DNA of 64,000 bases, taken from JBEKCB01 sp052139675. GTDB lineage: Bacteria > Planctomycetota > Brocadiia > CAIUPP01. Where the stretch lies: positions 1 through 64,000 of the forward strand of contig JBKQWE010000083.1 of the NCBI GenBank assembly GCA_052139675.1, written 5' to 3'. Within the stretch, counting starts at the first letter, position 1. Each line of letters starts with the position of its first letter. The translations under genes were made by a program, and so were the position numbers. This document shows, one piece after another, positions 1-6,392 of the stretch. The notes beneath the pieces are model-generated. The model saw nothing but the letters and a program-made list of their open reading frames with translations. It made no database searches and was not told the origin of the DNA.

Positions 1-159
1 TAGAGCCTGTTTCATAACTGAAATAACGTGCTCGGCCCATCCATTTTCGTAATCGTAATCCTAATCGTAATCGTAATCGCCGTTTGCTCTTACGGCCAGA
101 CGAAGGCCGATTACGAGTAAGATTACGATTACGATTACGAGGTTATGAAACCGGCTCTA
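1..159. repeat. MITE-like hairpin element with 18-bp terminal inverted repeats
   Basis: Bases 1-18 and 142-159 are inverted repeats of each other with one mismatch (TAGAGCCTGTTTCATAAC on the left). Inside lie two arms of degenerate hexamers: (TCGTAA)n at about 47-79 and the complementary (GATTAC)n at about 108-142, so the whole unit can fold into one long hairpin. No reading frame is present. The right terminal repeat supplies the TAG stop (157-159) of the minus-strand response-regulator gene. The left boundary coincides with the window edge, so the element could extend further. Confidence 0.7.
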
Positions 160-1206
160 GGCGCGCGGTTCGTCCATTTCCTCGATGATGGTCCGCAACT
201 GGGGAAATATCCTGCGGAAAACCTCGCAGACGGCCGGGTCGAAGTGCCGGCCTATGCCGCCGCTCATGATGGCCAGGGCCTGACCTTCCGGGATCGCCGG
301 ACGATAGACCCGCGCGTGGGTCATGGCGTCGTACACGTCGGCCACCGCCACGATGCGGGCGCTGAGGGGAATGGCGGCGCCGGCCAGTTTCCGGGGATAG
401 CCGGAGCCGTCCCATTTCTCCTGGTGGCACAACGCGATGTCACGCGCCATCTGGAGCAGAGGCGCCTTGGCGTTGCCGAGAATTTCCGCGCCGACGAGGG
501 TGTGCGTCTTGATGATCTCGAACTCCTCCGCGGTCAGCTTGCCCGGCTTGCGAAGGAGGGCGTCCGGGACGCCGACTTTGCCGATGTCGTGCATGGGCGC
601 CGCCAGGCGGATGTCCTCCAGGTCGCGGCCGCGCCAGCCGAGCTCGTACGCGATCCGTGCGGCGATGATCCCGATGCGCCTGACGTGCGCCCCGGTCTCG
701 TCGTGGCGCCACTCCGAGGCGAGGACCAGCCTCTGGGTGACTTCGGCCTGGGCCTCGCGGACTTCAGCGGTCCGTTCGGCCACTTTCTGTTCGAGTTCCT
801 GCTCGTGGCGTCGGCTGGCCATCACCAGGCGGCGGCGCTCCAGGGCGTTCGCGACGTTGATCACCAGTTCGTTCGTCTCGAACGGCTTAATGACAAATCC
901 GTACGCCCCCAGTTGCAGCGCGCGCATGGCGGTGGCCTGGTCCTCCACCGCGGTGACCATGATCACGGCCAGATCGGGGCGGCCCGCTTTGACTTGCTCC
1001 AGCAATTGCATTCCGGTCGAGCCGGGCATCATGATGTCGAGCACCATCAGGGAATAGCGCGCCTGTTGCAGCATTTTCCAGGCCGCGTCGCCGTTCTCCG
1101 CCTGAAAACACTCATACCCTTCGCGGCTCAGCACCCGCGCGATGATGCGGCGGATCGTCTCTTCGTCGTCCACGATCAGAATGCTGTGCCGGGGCTCGTT
1201 TTCCAT
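157..1206 (-). CDS. Response regulator with HD-GYP domain (predicted c-di-GMP phosphodiesterase)
   Basis: 349 residues. A receiver domain (about 8-122) has the acidic pair in VDDEE, phospho-acceptor Asp57 in VLDIMMPG and Lys107 in VIKPFE. A short helical linker (about 123-160) leads to an HD-GYP domain (about 163-345) with HDETGAH, the HD pair His206-Asp207 in MHDIGK, and the GYP triplet at 269-271 in DGSGYP. HD-GYP domains of this type hydrolyse c-di-GMP. The upstream codirectional gene is a hybrid histidine kinase, so the pair is probably one phosphorelay feeding c-di-GMP turnover. A two-hairpin repeat separates them. The stop codon lies inside the terminal repeat of the 1-159 element. Confidence 0.93.
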   Translation of the reverse strand: MENEPRHSILIVDDEETIRRIIARVLSREGYECFQAENGDAAWKMLQQARYSLMVLDIMMPGSTGMQLLEQVKAGRPDLAVIMVTAVEDQATAMRALQLGAYGFVIKPFETNELVINVANALERRRLVMASRRHEQELEQKVAERTAEVREAQAEVTQRLVLASEWRHDETGAHVRRIGIIAARIAYELGWRGRDLEDIRLAAPMHDIGKVGVPDALLRKPGKLTAEEFEIIKTHTLVGAEILGNAKAPLLQMARDIALCHQEKWDGSGYPRKLAGAAIPLSARIVAVADVYDAMTHARVYRPAIPEGQALAIMSGGIGRHFDPAVCEVFRRIFPQLRTIIEEMDEPRA

Positions 1207-1221
1207 CGTCTCGTCTCCGCC

Positions 1222-1365
1222 TGGTGTTTAGTTGCGCAAATTGGCGCACCAATTTACGCAACTAAACACGGTCCAACGGAACGCATAACTCACTAACGTG
1301 ACAGGGCTTAGTGCGGCCATGCTTCCTTGCGGAAATAGGACGCCTATTTCCGCAAGGAAGCACTA
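1222..1365. repeat. Dispersed two-hairpin element, copy A
   Basis: Two long hairpins in one unit. Hairpin 1 spans 1224-1269 (21-bp arms starting GTGTTTAGTTGCG, 4-nt loop, one mismatch). Hairpin 2 spans 1320-1362 (20-bp arms TGCTTCCTTGCGGAAATAGG, 3-nt loop, perfect). The spacer contains GGTCCAACGGAACGCATAAC. The same architecture and nearly the same sequence recur at 46533-46677. The ends resemble short inverted repeats (TAGTGYTT). Both copies sit between codirectional minus-strand genes. Copy A abuts the kinase stop codon at 1363-1365. Confidence 0.88.
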
Positions 1366-3435
1366 ACCGCCGAGAACCTGGCGGACCTTTCGGGCGATCG
1401 TTTCCAGCGTGAACGGCTTCTGCATGAAGGCGACGCCGGCGTCGAGAACGCCCTGGTGCACCGCGGCGTTGCCGGCGTGGCCGGACATGTAAAGGACCTT
1501 CAGACCGGGGAGGCGGCGCCTGAGCCGCTCATACAGGCCGGGACCGTTGATCCCCGGCAGCACGACATCCGTCAGCAGCAGCGAGATGCGCTCGGCATGT
1601 TCCGAGAACAAGCCTTCCGCTTCCTCGGCGCTGCCGGCGGTCAGCGCGACGTATCCGCGCGCTTTCAAGGCCCGCGTCGCGATCGCGCGGACGGTCGGCT
1701 CGTCCTCGACGATCAGGATCGTCTCGTCGCCGCTTCGGACGCCGGCCTCCGCCGCCGGGTTGGCTGCGCCGGCCGCTTCGGCGACCATCGGCAGGTAAAC
1801 CTTGAACGTGGCGCCCTTGCCCGCTTCGCTGTATACCCAGATGTTGCCGCCGTGCTGCTTCACGATGCCGTAGGCGGTGGCCAGGCCCAGGCCGGTTCCC
1901 TTGCTCTTGTCCTTGGTCGTAAAGAAAGGCTCGAAGAGGTGGCTTTGCGTGGCGGCGTCCATTCCGTGTCCGGTGTCCGACACGGCCATCAGCACGTATC
2001 GGCCGGGGACGCTGGAGACATGTCCGGCGGCATAGGCCGCGTCGAGCTCGACGTTCGCCGTCTCGATCGTGAGCTTGCCGCCGTCCGGCATCGCGTCGCG
2101 CGCGTTGATGGCCAGGTTCATGAGGACCTGCTCGATCTGGATCACGTCGGCCCGAACGTTGCCGAGGTCCGGCGCCGGCGCGAAATGGAGGTCAACGTCC
2201 TCGCCCAGGACGCGCTTGAGCATCTTGGCGGTGTCCGCGATCATATCGTTGATGTTCAGGACTTTCGGCTCGAGCGTCTGGCGCCGGCTGAACGCCAGCA
2301 GTTGGCGCGTCAGCTCCGCCGCGCGCTTCGACAGGCGCAGCACTTCCGCGAGGTCCTCGTGCAGCGGCGAGGCCGCGTCCGCTTGCTCCAGCGCCAGTTC
2401 GGTATAGCCGCTGATTCCCGTGAGGATGTTGTTGAAGTCGTGCGCCACGCCGCCGGCCAGCCGGCCGACGGATTCCATTTTCTGGGCTTGCCGGAGTTGC
2501 TCGTCGAGCGCGGCGCGGTCCGCCTCCGCGCGCTTGCGCCCGGTGATGTCCTCGAACATCGCGATTCGATACCGGAACTTGCCGTCGGCGCCGCGGACGG
2601 CGCGCGTCGTGATGCGCCCGAATAGTTCGGAGCCGTCCTTCCGAACGTAGCGTCTTTCGGCGGAATAGCCCGAACTCGCCCCGGACACCAGGTTGGTGGC
2701 CGCATTGAGAAAGGCCTCGCGATCATCCGGGTGAAGCACGGCGAGGACTTTCATGCGCAGCAGTTCCTCTTTCGAATAGCCGAGTATGCTGCAGTAGGCA
2801 TCGTTGGCGTCCATGAAACGGCCGTCGGGCCCGTCAATCGCCACGCCGATGGGCGCCTCGCAGAACAGAGTCCGAAAGCGCTCCTCGCTTTCCCGCAGCG
2901 CTTCCTCGGCGCGCTTGCGCTCGGTGATGTCGTCCACCATCTCAATCGCGGCGATGATCCGTCCCGCCGGGTCGGTCAGCGGCGTCGAGACGATTCGATA
3001 GTACCGGACGCCCTCCGCGGTTGGCGTTGAGGCGACGTCTTCGTGGACCTGTCCATCCACCAGGGTCTTCTTCGTGGGACAGTAGCCGCACGGCTCAGTC
3101 CTGGGCGGGCAGTTAAAGGCCTGATAGCACAACGGACGCTCCGACGGGACGATCGTCGGGAACCACTCTTTCATACAGCGGTTGAGCGCGAGGACTCTCA
3201 TGTCCGGGCTGATCAGCGACACGCCGACGCCGATATTATCGTAGAGCGCCCGGTATCTCTGTTCGCTGTCCCGCAGCGCCTCCGCTGCTCTAAGCTGTTC
3301 CCGGAGGGAACGCGCGTGCCGCCTTCGCCAGATCAGGGCAAGGCCCGCGCCGCCGGCCGCCGCCAGGAGGCAGGGCAACAGGAGGACTTCCGGCCGCAAT
3401 GCCCGCAGCGGCGCGACCACTTCCAGGATATTCAT
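1363..3435 (-). CDS. Membrane-anchored PAS hybrid histidine kinase with C-terminal receiver
   Basis: About 690 residues. One N-terminal TM segment (VLLLPCLLAAAGGAGLALIW) precedes two PAS domains, each ending in the DITERKRAE / DITGRKRAE linker. Then come a HisKA domain with phospho-acceptor His in AGGVAHDFNNIL, an HATPase_c domain with GTGLGLATAYG, and a receiver with IVEDEP, the Asp in LLLTDVVLPG and Lys in MQKPF. The first PAS contains a Cys-rich loop (CYQAFNCPP then PCGYCP) that could bind a metal, cluster or redox signal. The start is placed at the ATG at 3435, preceded by GGTGG. An in-frame ATG at 3453 and TTG at 3519 are alternatives. Probable partner of the downstream HD-GYP regulator. 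Confidence 0.93.
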   Translation of the reverse strand: MNILEVVAPLRALRPEVLLLPCLLAAAGGAGLALIWRRRHARSLREQLRAAEALRDSEQRYRALYDNIGVGVSLISPDMRVLALNRCMKEWFPTIVPSERPLCYQAFNCPPRTEPCGYCPTKKTLVDGQVHEDVASTPTAEGVRYYRIVSTPLTDPAGRIIAAIEMVDDITERKRAEEALRESEERFRTLFCEAPIGVAIDGPDGRFMDANDAYCSILGYSKEELLRMKVLAVLHPDDREAFLNAATNLVSGASSGYSAERRYVRKDGSELFGRITTRAVRGADGKFRYRIAMFEDITGRKRAEADRAALDEQLRQAQKMESVGRLAGGVAHDFNNILTGISGYTELALEQADAASPLHEDLAEVLRLSKRAAELTRQLLAFSRRQTLEPKVLNINDMIADTAKMLKRVLGEDVDLHFAPAPDLGNVRADVIQIEQVLMNLAINARDAMPDGGKLTIETANVELDAAYAAGHVSSVPGRYVLMAVSDTGHGMDAATQSHLFEPFFTTKDKSKGTGLGLATAYGIVKQHGGNIWVYSEAGKGATFKVYLPMVAEAAGAANPAAEAGVRSGDETILIVEDEPTVRAIATRALKARGYVALTAGSAEEAEGLFSEHAERISLLLTDVVLPGINGPGLYERLRRRLPGLKVLYMSGHAGNAAVHQGVLDAGVAFMQKPFTLETIARKVRQVLGG

Positions 3436-3620
3436 CGGGGTGCCACCAATCATCCCAGCCGTCAGGCCGTGTCGGTTGACCGCAGCGCGGAGCTGAACTT
3501 TTTCCCCCGATTTAAGCAACGGCAGGGCGCACCGGAAAGTGAGGCGGCAGAGCGGCGGTTTTCCCGCCCTATGCTGAGCTTGCTCCGTCGCGGGAAACGT
3601 GGGCCTCTTCGAAAATCATC

Positions 3621-3649
3621 TTGCGCAGGGCGTCGCGGTACGATAATAT
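3621..3649 (+). promoter_or_regulatory. Promoter of the mazEF-like operon
   Basis: TTGCGC (3621-3626), 17-bp spacer, TAATAT (3644-3649). A small palindrome TATG-T-CATA (3647-3655) overlaps the -10 box and could be the operator bound by the ribbon-helix-helix antitoxin, which would be typical autoregulation. Confidence 0.6.
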
Positions 3650-3674
3650 GTCATACCACCGAAGGAGGACTCGT

Positions 3675-3914
3675 ATGAACAAGGCCAAGGTCGCAGTCAC
3701 CCTGGATCGCGCGCTGCTGAAACAGGTAGACCGTCTCGTCCGCAAAGCCGTCTTTCCCAGCCGAAGCCAGGTCATACAGGAAGCAGTGGCGGAGAAACTG
3801 GCAAGGCAGGAGCATGGCAGGCTGGCGCGGGAGTGCGCTAAACTTGACCCGCGTGAGGAGCAGGCCGTCGCGGACGGCGTCTTGGCCTCGGAGGCCGAAT
3901 GGCCGAAATACTGA
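3675..3914 (+). CDS. Ribbon-helix-helix antitoxin (MazE/CopG type)
   Basis: 79 residues. The N-terminal strand KVAVTLDRALLKQVDRLV followed by SRSQVIQEAVAEKL is a typical CopG/Arc-like ribbon-helix-helix DNA-binding fold. The C-terminal tail is acidic and probably wraps the toxin. The ATG at 3675 is chosen because GAAGGAGGA lies at 3661-3669; an upstream in-frame ATG would precede the promoter. The last codons overlap the toxin gene by 16 nt, which couples translation. It should repress its own operon and neutralise the MazF-like partner. Confidence 0.9.
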   Translation: MNKAKVAVTLDRALLKQVDRLVRKAVFPSRSQVIQEAVAEKLARQEHGRLARECAKLDPREEQAVADGVLASEAEWPKY

Positions 3915-4234
3915 GGGGCGATATCGTCTGGGCCGATTTGCAGCCCGCGACGGGACGCGAGCAAGCCGGCCGCAGGCCGGTGCTGGTCCTCAGCCACGAC
4001 GTCTTCAACCAGCGGTCAGGGACGGTCATCGCCGTGGCGCTGACGAGCCGCGTGCCGCGCGCAGGCTTCCCACTCACCCTTGAACTCGCCGACAAGCGCT
4101 TGCCGAAGCAGTCCTGGGTCAAGATCAGCCAGATCAGGACCCTCTCCACGGAACGTCTCGGCGCGCGAATCACCAGAGTTCCGCCGGAGGTGCTCGACCA
4201 GGTGGTCGAAGGTCTGAACGAGATCATCGGGTAG
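3899..4234 (+). CDS. MazF/PemK-family endoribonuclease toxin
   Basis: 111 residues, the usual length of the family. The start LRGDIVWADLQPATGREQAGRRPVLVL carries the conserved RGDIV, the G-x-EQ-x-x-x-RP motif and the hydrophobic strand of the SH3-like barrel. Later come VAVALTSR and SWVKISQIRTLS, matching the family's T-S/K and Q-I-R-x-L-S blocks. Family members cleave mRNA at short single-strand motifs and are held by the antitoxin encoded just upstream with a 16-nt overlap. All motifs needed for activity seem present, so the module is probably functional. Confidence 0.93.
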   Translation: MAEILRGDIVWADLQPATGREQAGRRPVLVLSHDVFNQRSGTVIAVALTSRVPRAGFPLTLELADKRLPKQSWVKISQIRTLSTERLGARITRVPPEVLDQVVEGLNEIIG

Positions 4235-4257
4235 CAGGAATTCTGCACGGCATGAGC

Positions 4258-4346
4258 AATCGTCCTTGTCCCCGTCGTCGTCCTCGTCCTCGGAGGATAC
4301 GAACGACCATTTGAGGACGAGGACGTCGAGGACGAGGACGATAGGG
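4258..4346. repeat. CTCGTC low-complexity hairpin between convergent genes
   Basis: Left arm CGTCGTCCTCGTCCTCG (about 4272-4293) and right arm of GAGGACGAGGACG units (about 4313-4345) pair into a long imperfect hairpin. It sits exactly between the convergent toxin and dehydrogenase genes, so it could act as a bidirectional terminator. A related element lies at 32624-32722 between rpoD and accA, and both end in GAGGACGAGGACGATAG. Confidence 0.7.
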
Positions 4347-4352
4347 CGTCGC

Positions 4353-5588
4353 TCATTTCCCCTTCAACAAATCCCCGATCTTCACCCACGCGCCGTTGTT
4401 CTGCATCGAGCGCGTGGCCGCCACGCCCACGAGAATGCTGCGCGCCGCGTCCAGCGACCCGGCCTGGTGCCCGAGCGGGTCGGCATGGCCCTTCTCGAAA
4501 ATCATCCTTCGCAGCAGCTCGTCCCCGCCGCCGTGCCCGCCGACCGCTTTCGGCGGCACCATGTACGTGCGGCTTCCGTCGTTGAGCAGCACCGTGATCC
4601 GCCGCTCGCGCGGCTCCACCCATTCCGCCGACGGCCCGTGCACCTCCAGGTATTCCAGCCGCCCCTTCTTTCCCTGGACTTCCAGCCGGTAGCCTTCCCA
4701 CGGAGACCAGGCCTGCAGCGAGTACGCCAGCCGCGCGCCGCGGCGGTAGTTCACCAGCAGCGAATAATTGTCCTCGATATCAATCTCCTCGTCGAACACG
4801 CACCCGTCGCGGAAATAGCCAGTCTCTTTCTCGGCGGCCACGTAGAACTGCACGTACTCCGGGTTCGCCGTCACGTCCCAGTAGAACCGGCATCGCCCGC
4901 GATGCGGGCAGCCGCGGCAGCGCTCAGAGCGGAAGGGGCCGTTCTTCCCGTAAAAAGCCAGGCTGCCCTGCGCGGCGACGGAGACCGGCTCGTCCTGGAT
5001 GATCCAGTTGACGAGATCGAAGTGGTGCGTGGACTTGTGGACCTGCAAGCCGCCGGTGTTCGCCCGCCGGCGATGCCAGCGGCGGAAATAGTCCGCGCCG
5101 TGGATCATATCGAGCGGCCAGTGCATGTCCACCGTCACCACCTCGCCGATGGCGCCGTCGGCGATGATCTTGCGGATCGCCGTCGCCGGCGGCGCATAGC
5201 GGTAATTGAACGTAATGGTCACCTTGCGCCCGGACCGCTTCTCCGCGCGCAGGATCGCCCGGCACTTCTCGTCGTCAAACGTCATAGGCTTCTCGCAGAT
5301 CACGTCCTTCCCGGCCTGGAGTCCCTTGATAATGTATTCATGGTGAAAAGTGTCCTGCGTAACGACGATCAGCGTCTCGAATTCCACCTCGCGCAGCATC
5401 GCGTCGAAGTCAAGAAAAGTCGGCACCGGCGCCGGCAACTGCGCGTTGGTATAATCCATGTGCACCTGTGAAGGATCGCACAGCGCCACGAGTTCGCAGG
5501 TGTCGCTGAAGTCGGTGGCGATCGGCACCGCAAACATCCCCACCGCCCGGCTGGAAGCCCCGACAATCGCAAAGCGTTTCTTCAGCAT
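4353..5588 (-). CDS. Gfo/Idh/MocA-family NAD(P)-dependent oxidoreductase
   Basis: 411 residues. The N-terminal Rossmann domain starts KRFAIVGASSRAVG and carries the conserved EKP (CEKPMTFDD, about residue 98), whose Lys is catalytic in this family. The C-terminal domain has the expected alpha/beta elements, including NYRYAPP and QVHKSTHHFDLVNW, the usual site of the substrate-binding and catalytic Asp/His. A Cys-rich loop (SERCRGCPHRGRC, about residues 216-228) is present. The family oxidises or reduces sugars, inositols and related carbohydrates; the substrate here cannot be read from sequence. It is transcribed alone, convergent with the toxin gene. Confidence 0.9.
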   Translation of the reverse strand: MLKKRFAIVGASSRAVGMFAVPIATDFSDTCELVALCDPSQVHMDYTNAQLPAPVPTFLDFDAMLREVEFETLIVVTQDTFHHEYIIKGLQAGKDVICEKPMTFDDEKCRAILRAEKRSGRKVTITFNYRYAPPATAIRKIIADGAIGEVVTVDMHWPLDMIHGADYFRRWHRRRANTGGLQVHKSTHHFDLVNWIIQDEPVSVAAQGSLAFYGKNGPFRSERCRGCPHRGRCRFYWDVTANPEYVQFYVAAEKETGYFRDGCVFDEEIDIEDNYSLLVNYRRGARLAYSLQAWSPWEGYRLEVQGKKGRLEYLEVHGPSAEWVEPRERRITVLLNDGSRTYMVPPKAVGGHGGGDELLRRMIFEKGHADPLGHQAGSLDAARSILVGVAATRSMQNNGAWVKIGDLLKGK

Positions 5589-5639
5589 TCAATCACTCTC
5601 CATGGAGACTTTCCGGCCGACTCACGATTTCCGCGCGAA

Positions 5640-5669
5640 CATATACAGAACAAGCGAGGCAGTCGTCAA
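5640..5669 (-). promoter_or_regulatory. Promoter of the Gfo/Idh/MocA gene
   Basis: Read on the minus strand: TTGACG (5669-5664), 18-bp spacer, TATATG (5645-5640), about 50 nt upstream of the ATG at 5588. The -35 box overlaps the stop codon of the four-TM gene. Confidence 0.45.
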
Positions 5670-6391
5670 TTAGAGGCAGCGATTATTTCAAGCGCATCCA
5701 ACAGTCTCTCAGAATAAGCTTCTCCAGCAGTTTTCACCCACGAGGGTGTGAACCATATAAGCCAAAGAGCTAACAGAACCAGATTCCCAGCCGCGCACAC
5801 TAATTGTACCGCTTGTGGTGCTTGCCCTCGTGACCACTGAATACCTATCAAGAGCGCAACCGCCGCCAAACACAGTGCAGAAATTCCAAGGGCTACCGGC
5901 TTTGCTCCCCACAGATTTCGCCTGAAACCGTAGTTACAATTCTCTTCAAAGATTAACGGGAACTGTTTTCTGTCGCGTGTATGCGTGATGAGGAAGCGTG
6001 TACACGCTTCGTACACTGCTTCAGCATGTTCTGGCGCACTGCGTTCCTCACTGACACTGGGCAACCGCACGTCTGGAAGCAAAGCCTGCAGGAGAGAATG
6101 GCGACGTGAAAGGAGAACTGGGTTGGGGTTATCGCGATGGCGCAGCAGGTGAATGGTCGGCTTCCCGTGCCATTTCGTGAAGAGTTTAGGCTCTTGCGTC
6201 TTACCCAAATCTCGCCCCATTTGGGCTAGGAGAAAAGTACCGCCACAGTAGACAATAAGCCCCCACACCGCGCCCCAGTCAGCAAGGTCTTTGGAGTACC
6301 AAGCAAGGAAGGTGCTTACAATCGGCAAGAGGGTGATGAGGGCTGGATAATATCGAGCGCGGCGTGTATACTGATCAAGTAATACCTCCAC
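5666..6391 (-). CDS. Four-TM membrane protein of the E2-E1-JAB operon
   Basis: 241 residues, no family recognised. Two TM segments near the N-terminus (about 14-33 and 40-57) and two near the C-terminus (about 163-185 and 191-211) flank a soluble middle region of about 100 residues that begins GRDLGKTQEPKLFTKWHGKP. The start lies 1 nt after the stop of the E2-E1-JAB gene, so the two are translationally coupled. In CBASS and related systems the last gene is often a membrane effector with two or four TM helices, so a pore-forming or membrane-disrupting effector role is an inference from position and topology. A membrane anchor or sensor is the alternative. Base composition is more AT-rich than the flanks. 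Confidence 0.75.
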   Translation of the reverse strand: MEVLLDQYTRRARYYPALITLLPIVSTFLAWYSKDLADWGAVWGLIVYCGGTFLLAQMGRDLGKTQEPKLFTKWHGKPTIHLLRHRDNPNPVLLSRRHSLLQALLPDVRLPSVSEERSAPEHAEAVYEACTRFLITHTRDRKQFPLIFEENCNYGFRRNLWGAKPVALGISALCLAAVALLIGIQWSRGQAPQAVQLVCAAGNLVLLALWLIWFTPSWVKTAGEAYSERLLDALEIIAASN

Positions 6392-6392
6392 G

